From Candidatus Fermentithermobacillaceae bacterium (GTDB lineage: Bacteria > Bacillota > Sulfobacillia > Fermentithermobacillales > Fermentithermobacillaceae): a stretch of DNA of 49,266 nt. Numbering within the stretch: the stretch's first letter is position 1; each line of letters begins with the position of its first letter. The position numbers were made by a program, and so were the translations under genes. Below are positions 41,663 through 49,266 of the stretch, one piece after another. The notes below the pieces were generated by a model, which searched no databases, was not told the origin of the DNA, and saw nothing but the letters and a program-made list of their open reading frames with translations. The stretch spans positions 1-49,266 of the forward strand of contig JAAZEL010000053.1 of the NCBI GenBank assembly GCA_012512325.1, given 5' to 3'.

Positions 41663-42598
41663 ATGTGGATTCTTGCGGCAGCAACGGCCATCCTAGTGCT
41701 TGCGCTTGCGTTTTTCCGTTTCCGCCAGAGGGCTGAGGCGCCTTCCGAAACGCCCCGTACTGACATGGAGGTTTCCACGGAAATCGGCGTCCCGCCGGAG
41801 GAAATCGACCCAAGCAAAGCCGGCCAGGCTGACAGGCATGCGGGCGTAACCCTTCCGCGTATCCCCCCGCCCAGGCAAGATAGGGACGACGGTTCTCTGA
41901 GGTCAGCGAGCTTGCGGAAGACGGACCTACCCAAAGAGGTGGAACTTGCGTGGGAAGCAGGCGGGCTCATCGAATTTCAGAAGGGAGCTTGGGCGGTTCC
42001 CAAAGACCCGTCTGAGTACTCAGGCCAGGAGGCCCAAGATGAACCCATCGGACCTAAGCCCGTTGAACACAAGCCCACGGAAGACAAATCCGTCGCCCAC
42101 AAGCCGTTGGGTACAACCATGGAGGAGCCTTACACGCTCCCCCAGCGTTACGGGTTTGACAGGCTGGTACTCATAGCCAGAGATCCCAATTGGGTGTACG
42201 CCTACTGGGAGATAACCCACGAAAAGTACAGGCAGATGTATGAAAAATACTTGCGTGACTGGGGGCTGTCCCGTCCTGTGCTCAGGATCTATGACCTGAC
42301 CTCAGGCCCGGACAGACGGAAAGCAATGGATGTGTTCATAAGTGACCGCGCGGACAACTGGTACATCAACATCTCCAAACCGCGGCACACCCTCATGGCT
42401 GAGTTGGGGAGGCTCTTTCCGGAAAACAACTTCGTAAGCTTCCTTACGTCCAATGTAATCACCCTGCCTGCAGACACCCTTTCAGACATGATAAGCCCTG
42501 AATGGCCGCCTATCGGCTGGCCCGAGGGGTACCCCGAATCCGCCGCAAAAATCGGAATCAGTTCGCCGATGAACCGGGGGAAGGGCGCAGATGGCTAA
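41663..42598 (+). CDS. DUF4912 protein with N-terminal membrane anchor
   Basis: The 311-aa protein begins with one hydrophobic helix (MWILAAATAILVLALAFF), then about 130 residues of charged, proline-rich linker ('GPKPVEHKPTEDK'), then a DUF4912 domain with 'DRLVLIARDPNWVYAYWEITHEKY', 'PVLRIYDLT' and 'NWYINISKPRHTLMAELG'. DUF4912 genes are repeatedly found next to GH57 enzymes; the fold may bind carbohydrate, but this is not shown. ATG at 41663 has GGGAGG at a long spacing. It overlaps the GH57 start by 8 bp. Confidence 0.85.
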   Translation: MWILAAATAILVLALAFFRFRQRAEAPSETPRTDMEVSTEIGVPPEEIDPSKAGQADRHAGVTLPRIPPPRQDRDDGSLRSASLRKTDLPKEVELAWEAGGLIEFQKGAWAVPKDPSEYSGQEAQDEPIGPKPVEHKPTEDKSVAHKPLGTTMEEPYTLPQRYGFDRLVLIARDPNWVYAYWEITHEKYRQMYEKYLRDWGLSRPVLRIYDLTSGPDRRKAMDVFISDRADNWYINISKPRHTLMAELGRLFPENNFVSFLTSNVITLPADTLSDMISPEWPPIGWPEGYPESAAKIGISSPMNRGKGADG

Positions 42599-44195
42599 AG
42601 GTTTTCTCAGCATTGTGCTCCACGCACACCTGCCTTTCGTGAGACACACGGACACCCAAGACTGTCTGGAGCAAAGGTGGCTGTTTCAGGGGATCACAGA
42701 AAGCTACATCCCTCTGCTGAACAGCCTGTCCAGGCTTGCAGAAAGCGATATACCGGGCAGGATCACGGTATCCCTGTCTCCTCCCTTGCTCGAAATGCTC
42801 CAGGACCCTTTACTCCAAGAGCGCTACATAAGGCATCTTGATCACCTTATAGAGCTGGCCGACAAGGAAACCTTGAGGGTCAGAGGGGATATCAACCTGG
42901 AACCCCTGGCCAGAATGTACCTGAGCAAGTTCAAGCAGACTTACCTTGATTACGTGGACAGGTTCAAATGCAACCTGGTACAACCCTGGGCCGCCCTTGA
43001 GTCCGAAGGCTACGTGGAACTGATCACGTCAGCCGCTACCCACGCTTACCTGCCCTTGATGCTCACCGACGCTTCCATCAGGGTCCAAGTGAAGACGGGG
43101 CTCAATGCCTTCAGGCGCCATTTCGGCCACACTCCGAAAGGTTTCTGGCTCCCCGAGTGCGCATACATCCCCCATGTAGAACCCGTACTCAAGGCAGAAG
43201 GCGTGGAATACTTCATCTTGGAAACCCACGGGTTGCTCTTCTCCACCCCAAGGCCAAGGTTCGGGTATCACGCGCCTGTGGCCACACCCAACGGCTTGCT
43301 CGCTTTCGCCAGGGACCCGGATTGCTCCAAACAGGTGTGGAGCGCAGACGAAGGTTATCCCGGAGACCCGTGGTACAGGGAGTTTTACAGGGACGTAGGA
43401 TATGACTTGCCTTTGGATTACCTGGGCAAAGCGCTACCCGACGGCACCAGGGTACCCCTGGGGATAAAGTATTACAGGGTAACCGACAGGAAAAGCGACT
43501 ACAAGGATTTCTACCGTCCGGATGTGGCTAAGCACAGGGCATGGGAACATGCCGGCAGTTTCATGTTCTGGCGCAACAAGGAAGCGGAATACTGGAACGA
43601 AGTGTACGGCAGAAGGCCCATCATGGTTGCCCCGTACGACGCCGAGCTTTTCGGACACTGGTGGTACGAAGGACCCCTGTGGCTTGAGAACCTCATCCGG
43701 CGCATGGCCCGTGAGAGGCAGAGGGTGAAGCTGATATCCCCATCCCAATACCGCGAGCATTATCCTGTCAACCAGCCTGCCGAACCGGCGGTTTCCGGCT
43801 GGGGTTACAAGGGCTATCACGAAGTATGGCTTGAACAATCAAATCACTGGATTTACAGGCACTTGCACCACTGCGAAATGCGGATGGCCCGATTGTCGGA
43901 AGATTTCAAACATGCCAAGGGCCTTGCGCAAAGGGCTTTGAACCAGGCGGCCCGAGAGCTAATGCTCGCCCAGGCTTCCGACTGGCCGTTCATAATGAAA
44001 GCGGGGACTGTGTATCAATATGCAGTTAACCGCTTTGTGACTCACATAGGGAGATTTCTCAGGCTCGCCGAGCAAATCCAGACAGGTGCCGTAGACCCTG
44101 TATTCCTAAAGCACCTGGAGCAAGCCGACACCATATTTCCTGATCTTGATTTCCGGGTCTTCGGCCCCGGTACCGTGGGTGCCGCGAGTGTATGA
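42591..44195 (+). CDS. GH57 / DUF1957 alpha-glucan branching enzyme-like protein
   Basis: GH57 branching enzymes build alpha-1,6 branches in glycogen. The 534-aa protein starts 'GFLSIVLHAHLPFVRH', carries the likely nucleophile Glu189 in 'GFWLPECAY' and acid Asp350 in 'APYDAELFGHWWYEGP', and ends with the DUF1957 helical domain ('QASDWPFIMKAGTVYQYA'). Length and motifs fit the bacterial branching group. ATG at 42591 has GGGGGAAGGG upstream. With DUF4912 and GH15 next to it, a storage glucan module is likely. Confidence 0.92.
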   Translation: MAKGFLSIVLHAHLPFVRHTDTQDCLEQRWLFQGITESYIPLLNSLSRLAESDIPGRITVSLSPPLLEMLQDPLLQERYIRHLDHLIELADKETLRVRGDINLEPLARMYLSKFKQTYLDYVDRFKCNLVQPWAALESEGYVELITSAATHAYLPLMLTDASIRVQVKTGLNAFRRHFGHTPKGFWLPECAYIPHVEPVLKAEGVEYFILETHGLLFSTPRPRFGYHAPVATPNGLLAFARDPDCSKQVWSADEGYPGDPWYREFYRDVGYDLPLDYLGKALPDGTRVPLGIKYYRVTDRKSDYKDFYRPDVAKHRAWEHAGSFMFWRNKEAEYWNEVYGRRPIMVAPYDAELFGHWWYEGPLWLENLIRRMARERQRVKLISPSQYREHYPVNQPAEPAVSGWGYKGYHEVWLEQSNHWIYRHLHHCEMRMARLSEDFKHAKGLAQRALNQAARELMLAQASDWPFIMKAGTVYQYAVNRFVTHIGRFLRLAEQIQTGAVDPVFLKHLEQADTIFPDLDFRVFGPGTVGAASV

Positions 44196-44275
44196 GGGGC
44201 CGGTGGGCCGCACCGTAGACCCCGGTGACTTTATGGACATACCTATGTGCAATTGCACCGGAAAGGACTGATTGT

Positions 44276-45055
44276 GTGGGAACGCCTGAGCAGCTTGAAG
44301 CAGGCAAAGCGGGAGCGGTTAAGGAATTCGGCACGGTCAGCTTGTCCTACGGACACTCTGAGATTCTTTGCCTGCCCATAATCGGACAAATCGAAGGGCA
44401 CATCGTGCTTCCCTCCCAAAACAAGACCACCAAGTACGAGCACGTCTTGCCTCAGCTGGTGGCCATAGAAGAAAACCCCGACACCGCAGGGCTCTTGGTG
44501 CTGCTGAACACCGTGGGCGGAGACGTAGAGGCCGGCTTGGCCATAGCCGAACTGATACGAAGTATGTCCAAACCCACCGTCTCTTTGGTGCTGGGGGGCG
44601 GCCACAGTATCGGCGTCCCCATAGCCGTAGCGGCTAAGTATTCCTTGATCACAGATACTGCCACCATGACGGTACATCCTATCAGGCTTGCCGGAACCGT
44701 CCTGGGCGTTCCCCAGACCTATGAATACCTGGAGAAAATGCAGGATCGGGTGATCAGGTTTGTCGTGAACAACTCCAAGATCTCCGAGGAGGTTTTCCGG
44801 GAAATAATGTTCAGGACAGGAGAGCTTGCCCGGGACATAGGTACGATCCTCGTTGGAAAGGAAGCGGTGGAGCTAGGCTTGATCGACGGCGTGGGCGGCT
44901 TGCAGGAGGCCGTTGAAAAACTCAAGCAGATGACAGATGGAACGCAGGACAACGAAACATGCGGGAATGCACAGCCGGCGCCTTCGGCGGCGAACCATAA
45001 CGACGGGCAAACACATGAACCCACACCGCCGGATGCGCCGCAAGAAACCCGGTAA
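44276..45055 (+). CDS. tepA: TepA/ClpP-like serine protease (translocation-enhancing protein)
   Basis: This ClpP-fold protein of the TepA group is linked to spore or export functions in Bacillus. The 259-aa sequence has '[17 protein letters not shown]', a serine in '[11 protein letters not shown]' and a histidine in '[11 protein letters not shown]', matching Ser/His of the ClpP triad, and ends in a low-complexity tail ([11 protein letters not shown]). GTG at 44276 has GAAAGGA eight bases upstream; the track start 17 codons earlier has none. It is followed by ylzJ as in Bacillus, but ftsK/spoIIIE, often next, is absent. Confidence 0.9.
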   Translation: MGTPEQLEAGKAGAVKEFGTVSLSYGHSEILCLPIIGQIEGHIVLPSQNKTTKYEHVLPQLVAIEENPDTAGLLVLLNTVGGDVEAGLAIAELIRSMSKPTVSLVLGGGHSIGVPIAVAAKYSLITDTATMTVHPIRLAGTVLGVPQTYEYLEKMQDRVIRFVVNNSKISEEVFREIMFRTGELARDIGTILVGKEAVELGLIDGVGGLQEAVEKLKQMTDGTQDNETCGNAQPAPSAANHNDGQTHEPTPPDAPQETR

Positions 45056-45097
45056 ACAAGAAGACTTGGACGTGGTAACACAGGAGGTGGCCTGCCC

Positions 45098-45313
45098 TTG
45101 GTGCTCTACACCATCTACCCGCAAGAAACAATCTTCCAGGTTGAAGAAGCTCGCAACTACCTCACGGTAGAGGTGGATAACAGGGTGTTTGTCATAGAAC
45201 TGACAGACGGTCAAGCCCGGATCGTGCGGCTGATCTCTCACGATCCCCGTGATTATCTCAACCCCCACTGGCAGCCGGGGACCAAACTGAACTTCACAAT
45301 CCCCGGGAAATGA
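45098..45313 (+). CDS. ylzJ: YlzJ-like small protein
   Basis: The 71-aa protein begins 'MVLYTIYPQETIFQ', matching the YlzJ family start, and ends 'DYLNPHWQPGTKLNF', also family-like. Function is unknown; it is nearly always downstream of tepA in spore formers. The start is TTG at 45098 (eight bases after AGGAGGTG) or GTG at 45101. It lies 42 bp after tepA. Confidence 0.85.
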   Translation: MVLYTIYPQETIFQVEEARNYLTVEVDNRVFVIELTDGQARIVRLISHDPRDYLNPHWQPGTKLNFTIPGK

Positions 45314-45491
45314 GTGTGCCTGCAAGCAGAAACATCAAACCGTGAAGATTGCGGTTACCCGTCTCATTTCCATCTCCTGCACCATGCAGGTGCCATGTGA
45401 ATCTACCGGCATCCGGACGGAGCAAGAAGGTTTTCGTAAGCCGGTTGCGAAAAGGGATATACCCAAGGGAGACGCAGAAGGGAGAATTTGG

Positions 45492-47024
45492 ATGCCTGCA
45501 AGACGTAACCGAATCCTGCAACCGGTAGGATGGCTCTTGGCGTTTTGCCTCTTGCCGGGAGTGCTGTGTGCCGCGACCCAGCGGCCGGTGATGGCTCAAG
45601 CTGTTTCAGAGATCCCTGTCAGCGTGGTTCCAGAACAACCACCTTATGCCAATGTCCTGCTTGACCTGGCCCCGGTGGAATTTCCTGTTAAGCCGTATGT
45701 AGAAAACGGGGTTACCATGGTACCCCTGCGAGCGCTGGGCGAAGCTGTCGGGGCTCAAATCGGATGGGATGAAAGCCTGAACGCGGCCACATATTCCAAG
45801 GATGGGCTCGCCCTGATAATCAAGATCGGAAAGAGCACAGTGAGCACCTCAGACGGACAGGTTATTCCCATGCCTCAACCGACTGTATTGGCAGGCGGGC
45901 ACACCATGGTGCCCTTGAGGCTGTTCACCGAAATCCTGGGATACGCTGTCAGGTGGGACGAGGCCACCTGCACCGTATACATATCCTCACCTGAGACACG
46001 CACCCTGTCCGGCCTTTGGGGATTCTACGCCTTGGGCTCGGTTACCTACTCAAGCTGGTCAGACGTGTTTGGGGCCAAGTACCCTTACTGCAACAATGAT
46101 TGCGCGGCTGACAAGATGGAAGGCCTGTTCCTGGGATGGTTTGCGGTGGACGAAGGCGGGAAGCTCACATCCGGGCCCAATCCCACGGGATTCCAAAAAC
46201 CCGATGGCTGGCCTTTAGTGATCCTGCAGGCCAGATTGCATGGAATGAAGCTGTTCTCCATGTACTTTGCGGATCGGGGGTCGCAGCTAGCCTCGCTCTT
46301 GGACGACGAGGCCGCCAGACTGCGGCTGGCTTTGGATATCGCAGCCACCGCGGCAACCGAGTATGACGGGGTGCTCATTGATTTTGAAGGCCTGGGCTTG
46401 GACCAAGCCACCGCTGAACTGGACAGGGCTAATTTCAATGACTTCCTCACCAAACTCAAAAGCTACCTGGATAACAAATCCCTTGCCGTAGCCGTCCCTC
46501 CCCCGACCGGCCCGTTCAAAGGTTACGATCACGGGTATATTGGGGAGATTGCCGACTTGGTAGTGCTCATGGCTTACAATTTCCAGGATCCAAACTGGCC
46601 GTCACCTGTGGCGCCCTTCAAACAAGTGGACAATGCCATAAGGCAGGAGTGCCAACTGGTGAACCCCGACAAGATAATCCTGGGGATTCCTGCTTACGGC
46701 GTGCTTTACAGGGTATCTGATGAAGGCCGCGCCTCTATGGTTGCATTACCTCCCTCCAAAGACGGCGCTGCCGGTTTCCCGGACTATCCAGACGTTTCAG
46801 CCACGGACACCGCCTTTCACGAGGGCGACATATGTCCGGTGTTTGTCCCGGAGTATCTGTGTAATTACGTTGAATGGATAGGCGGGGGCCACTCGTACAC
46901 GGCTTACTTCGAAGACACACTATCACTGGAAGTCCGTGCAATGATGGCGCAAAGGTATGGGCTGAGAGGTGTGGCAATCTGGCGGCTGGGGCTCTTGCCC
47001 GACAACTGGTGGGCTGGCCTGTAA
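45492..47024 (+). CDS. GH18 family glycoside hydrolase with stalk (copper amine oxidase N-terminal-like) domain
   Basis: The 510-aa exported protein has a signal peptide (basic start, then WLLAFCLLPGVLCAATQ), a copper amine oxidase N-terminal-type domain with two repeats ('VTMVPLRALGEAVGAQIGWDES' and 'HTMVPLRLFTEILGYAVRWDEA'), and a GH18 catalytic domain with 'YDGVLIDFEGLGL', where the Glu is the acid, and 'VVLMAYNF'. Related proteins (YdhD/YaaH type) act on peptidoglycan or spore cortex; a cell-wall role is inferred. ATG at 45492 follows AAGGGAG. The upstream 178 bp hold no gene, only a CCTGCA/TGCAGG hairpin. Confidence 0.9.
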   Translation: MPARRNRILQPVGWLLAFCLLPGVLCAATQRPVMAQAVSEIPVSVVPEQPPYANVLLDLAPVEFPVKPYVENGVTMVPLRALGEAVGAQIGWDESLNAATYSKDGLALIIKIGKSTVSTSDGQVIPMPQPTVLAGGHTMVPLRLFTEILGYAVRWDEATCTVYISSPETRTLSGLWGFYALGSVTYSSWSDVFGAKYPYCNNDCAADKMEGLFLGWFAVDEGGKLTSGPNPTGFQKPDGWPLVILQARLHGMKLFSMYFADRGSQLASLLDDEAARLRLALDIAATAATEYDGVLIDFEGLGLDQATAELDRANFNDFLTKLKSYLDNKSLAVAVPPPTGPFKGYDHGYIGEIADLVVLMAYNFQDPNWPSPVAPFKQVDNAIRQECQLVNPDKIILGIPAYGVLYRVSDEGRASMVALPPSKDGAAGFPDYPDVSATDTAFHEGDICPVFVPEYLCNYVEWIGGGHSYTAYFEDTLSLEVRAMMAQRYGLRGVAIWRLGLLPDNWWAGL

Positions 47025-47117
47025 CATGCGGGCCCTGAAACAGTCCACCATATACCGGTACGGTCGAGCCCCGCTATCGTCCCGAAACCGCCGCAACTCT
47101 CCCCTGTCTTGCCACCC

Positions 47118-48302
47118 TCAGAACTTGTCGTACAACAACCCTGCAAAGCACATAAGGGCCAACTTGATGCCTGGGATCAGGGAATCGATGTATAGGAACT
47201 CGCTGGTCTTGTGGGCGTCGCCGGACAGCTTGAACCCCATGGTTACTGCAGGCCATCCTCTGGAAAGGGGGATGTTGGAATCCGTGCTCGCAGCCCCGAC
47301 GTTGAGTTCATGCCCCAGTTCCTTTCCCAGCGCCATCAGTCCCTTTAGGTAGGGCGAGTTGTCTGGTAACTTCCCTGCCGGCCTGTCCCCAACCACCTGG
47401 AACTCATATTGGGTACCGGTAGCTCGGGCGGCCTTGTCCAAGACCACCATTACCTTGTTCTCCAGACGCGACAAAGCTTCCTGGCACACAGACCTCATAT
47501 CCAAGAGCATGCTTGCTGTTTGGGCTATGGAATTCACGGAATGGCCCCCTTGAACCACACCTACATTGTAGGTGGTCTTTGGATCCTCAGGTACCTGGAT
47601 CTTGGCGATGCCGGCAATGGCGGTGCCGAGCCCATGGATGGCGCTGGAATTGCCGAAATCCGCCCAGCTGTGCCCGCCTTTGCCCTTGAACTCAATGCGG
47701 AGCCTGCGGCTTCCAACGCCCTGGCTCGTGATCTGCCGCATGTCCCCGTCGATATTGAGAAACACCAGGTTATCGGGGTTCATCCGGAAGCCGCCAAAAT
47801 CGTACTCTTCAACATGATCGCAGAAGTACCGGGCCCCTCTCAAATCCCCCAGGCCTTCCTCACCCACATTTGCCACCAGCACAACAGGATGGGGCAAAGG
47901 AAGATGGCTCAAGAACACTTTGCCCAGGAGGAGCATGCAGGCGACTGAAGCGGAGTTGTCGCTCACCCCAGGCGCCGCGAGGATATTGCCGTCCCGCTTC
48001 ACCGAAAGGTCGGTATCCATGGGAAACACGGTGTCTATGTGAGCCATGCTCACAATCACCCTTGAACCATCTTCCCCGGGGAAGAACCCAAGCACGTTTC
48101 CCACTTCATCAACCCGCACCACAGGGAAACCCATGGATTCCATCTTATCCTTGACCAGTCTCGTCCTCAGTTCCTCTTGATTGCTCGGAGCTGGCACCCT
48201 GGTTATCTCCGTTATCAGGTCAACATACTCTTCCAGGCAGGTTTCCAAGTACTCCAGGCCCTGCCGCACAAGGTCTTCCTTCATCAACGCTTCTGAAATC
48301 AT
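47118..48302 (-). CDS. M20 family metallopeptidase (PepT-like)
   Basis: The 394-aa protein is a cytoplasmic di-zinc aminopeptidase or related amidohydrolase. Metal ligands are visible in 'MAHIDTVFP', 'GVSDNSASVA', 'NVGEEGLGD' and 'NIDGD', and a late His in 'GDAHKTSEFLYIDSL'; the dimerisation lid includes 'GKGGHSWADFGNSSAIH'. The substrate cannot be told from sequence. ATG at 48302 has GGGGTG six bases upstream; the track's GTG at 48311 is the alternative. It is convergent with the GH18 gene and divergent from the ECF gene. Confidence 0.92.
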   Translation of the reverse strand: MISEALMKEDLVRQGLEYLETCLEEYVDLITEITRVPAPSNQEELRTRLVKDKMESMGFPVVRVDEVGNVLGFFPGEDGSRVIVSMAHIDTVFPMDTDLSVKRDGNILAAPGVSDNSASVACMLLLGKVFLSHLPLPHPVVLVANVGEEGLGDLRGARYFCDHVEEYDFGGFRMNPDNLVFLNIDGDMRQITSQGVGSRRLRIEFKGKGGHSWADFGNSSAIHGLGTAIAGIAKIQVPEDPKTTYNVGVVQGGHSVNSIAQTASMLLDMRSVCQEALSRLENKVMVVLDKAARATGTQYEFQVVGDRPAGKLPDNSPYLKGLMALGKELGHELNVGAASTDSNIPLSRGWPAVTMGFKLSGDAHKTSEFLYIDSLIPGIKLALMCFAGLLYDKF

Positions 48303-48412
48303 CGGCCACACCCCGTCCTTGAATGGTAGTTGTCACCTTCTCCATGGGATCAACCCTGTCAGCTAGTATTCGTCATCGTCCTGCTGCAAACCTTCGGGAA
48401 ACAGACGATTAG

Positions 48413-48454
48413 TGGTATAATCCCCTTGACGGAATCGGGTACAGGTCAAATAAC
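48413..48454 (+). promoter_or_regulatory. Overlapping promoters for the ECF S-component gene
   Basis: A perfect extended -10 (TGGTATAAT, 48413-48421) lies about 150 bases upstream of the gene. A second arrangement, TTGACG (48426) and AATAAC (48449) 17 bp apart, overlaps it and would give a leader of about 110 bases. Confidence 0.5.
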
Positions 48455-48460
48455 ATGAAG

Positions 48461-48573
48461 CGGCATCCCCGTTCCGAGACCGCCTACAAAGAGCAAACCC
48501 GGCAGTCCGGGAGGCTGCCAAACCAAAGCACCATGTCAGGACGCGTTGTCAGAGTCATAGGAGGTCGTTGTAG
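48461..48573 (+). promoter_or_regulatory. Structured leader of the ECF gene, riboswitch candidate
   Basis: The leader contains two mutually exclusive hairpins: CCCGG/CCGGG (48498-48511) and GGCAG/CTGCC (48501-48519), which share bases. ECF S-component genes for vitamins are often riboswitch-controlled. I could not match it to TPP, cobalamin, THF, preQ1 or FMN consensus. No T run marks a terminator. Confidence 0.3.
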
Positions 48574-49080
48574 ATGAAAGCAAGCCATGCGTCTTCGCCC
48601 CTTCTCAGCTTGGTAATCCTGAGTCTGCTGACTGCGCTGGTGCTGGTTGCCACCATGTTCTTGAAGCTGCCGACCGCCACAGGTTACATCCATCTGGGTG
48701 ACGGGATAATTTTTTCGGTTTCTTTGGCCCTCGGAGGCTTGACAGGAGCCACCTCCGGGGCGCTGGGCTCCTTTCTCGCCGATATCCTGGGCGGGTACCC
48801 GGCGTGGGCACCCTGGACCCTTGTGATAAAAGGCGTTGCAGGCTATATTGTCGGAAGACTCGGCCACACAAAAGCCAGGAGCCGTCAACTGGTCGCAACG
48901 GTCCTGGCGTCTTTGTGGATTATCGTCGGCTATGCCGTGGGCACTGCAATCATGTATTCACCCAAGGCCGTTTGGGGAGAGATCCTCGGCAACCTGGTCC
49001 AGACGGGCTCAGGGGTGATAATAGCCACGGTCTTGACTCCGGTACTTGAATCAGCCTTTGCCCATATGAACCGGGCCTGA
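48574..49080 (+). CDS. ECF transporter S component
   Basis: S components bind a vitamin or other micronutrient and work with the shared EcfA/A'/T module. The 168-aa protein has about five membrane helices and the pattern 'GYIHLGDGIIFSVSLALGGLTGATSGALGSFLADILGGYP', typical of the DUF1393/ECF S group. The substrate is not predictable; no ECF ATPase genes are near. ATG at 48574 has AGGAGG nine bases upstream. It is convergent with a gene entering from the right edge. Confidence 0.9.
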   Translation: MKASHASSPLLSLVILSLLTALVLVATMFLKLPTATGYIHLGDGIIFSVSLALGGLTGATSGALGSFLADILGGYPAWAPWTLVIKGVAGYIVGRLGHTKARSRQLVATVLASLWIIVGYAVGTAIMYSPKAVWGEILGNLVQTGSGVIIATVLTPVLESAFAHMNRA

Positions 49081-49120
49081 CGTAGCTTCACGGGCATGAA
49101 CCCCGGCCCGGAGCCGGCGT

Positions 49121-49266
49121 CTACTCCGCCCGTCGGAATCTCGCCGTGAAGTGCCTCATCACCGGAGCCTGGTATACGAGCTTAAGCCCCTTAATCGAAG
49201 ACGCGCGTTCCTTCACGGCTTTCAGAGCCCGGGCCGCCATCATCATGTGCCTGTCGGTATACACCC
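49121..49266 (-). CDS. C-terminal end of an unidentified gene (cut by window edge)
   Basis: A 47-codon open frame enters from the right edge and stops at TAG (49121-49123). The visible end is basic and helical ('ARALKAVKERASSIKGLKL', 'MRHFTARFRRAE'). Codon use looks coding, and the stop is 40 bp from the convergent ECF stop, but I do not recognise the family. A CCGGC/GCCGG hairpin in the spacer may be a shared terminator. Confidence 0.5.
   Translation of the reverse strand, partial: VYTDRHMMMAARALKAVKERASSIKGLKLVYQAPVMRHFTARFRRAE

Noticed and set aside
1-49266. tRNA genes, rRNA genes, prophage, insertion sequences or defence islands
   Set aside because: None could be supported; gene content is core and sporulation housekeeping throughout.

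Overview
The window looks like a chromosomal segment of a spore-forming member of the Bacillota (Firmicutes), probably a Clostridia-like lineage of moderately high GC. The evidence is the conserved Firmicutes order rpe-rsgA-prkC-prpC-rsmB, plsX-fabD-fabG-acpP-fabF-rnc-smc-ftsY-ylxM-ffh-rpsP, and several sporulation genes: gpr, an alpha/beta-type ssp, ylbJ, a 27-codon spoVM, tepA and ylzJ. An actinobacterial-type integration host factor (mIHF) is also present. No tRNA, rRNA, CRISPR array, prophage or insertion sequence was seen. Many genes appear to start with TTG or GTG behind good ribosome binding sites.

Layout. 1-18,753 is mostly one long minus-strand run: signal peptidase (cut by the left edge), rplS, trmD, khpA, rpsP, ffh, ylxM, ftsY, smc, rnc, fabF, acpP, fabG, fabD, degV, plsX, fapR, rpmF, a DUF177 gene and a PDZ-less SepM-like protease. 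It is interrupted by a plus-strand S24-like regulator between rnc and smc and ends at plus-strand ylbJ. 18,759-22,150 carries a coiled-coil protein, coaD, a YdcZ-type transporter, gpr and ssp. 22,151-26,261 is recG, fakA and an Asp23-family gene, divergent from rpmB. 26,765-38,200 is a second long minus-strand run: spoVM, a 55-aa membrane protein, rpe, rsgA, prkC, prpC, rsmB, a zinc peptidase, a def-fmt fusion, priA and coaBC. It continues with rpoZ, gmk and mIHF to 39,422. 39,460-44,195 is an alpha-glucan module (GH15, DUF4912, GH57). The right end holds tepA, ylzJ, a GH18 protein, an M20 peptidase, an ECF S component and the tail of an unknown gene.

How the parts work together. Fatty acid synthesis is nearly complete here and carries a readable control circuit: fapR has a near-consensus FapR operator in its own leader and is followed by plsX, degV (FakB-like), fabD, fabG, acpP and fabF. 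FakA lies about 10 kb away, so both de novo and fatty-acid-kinase routes into acyl-phosphate are represented. SRP (ffh, ftsY, ylxM), translation (rplS, rpsP, rpmF, rpmB, trmD, def-fmt), replication restart (priA, recG) and PASTA kinase/phosphatase signalling make up most of the rest.

The most unusual observations are: a PriA that has lost the Walker A, DEEH and motif VI residues; an in-frame deformylase/formyltransferase fusion; a CoaBC with Ser in place of the CoaC catalytic Cys; a gmk frame running 167 bp into rpoZ; a four-copy 21-bp repeat that resembles the fabD start region; a duplicated rpmF tail; and the apparent absence of rimM and rlmN from their usual positions. I did not find a convincing new defence or mobile system.
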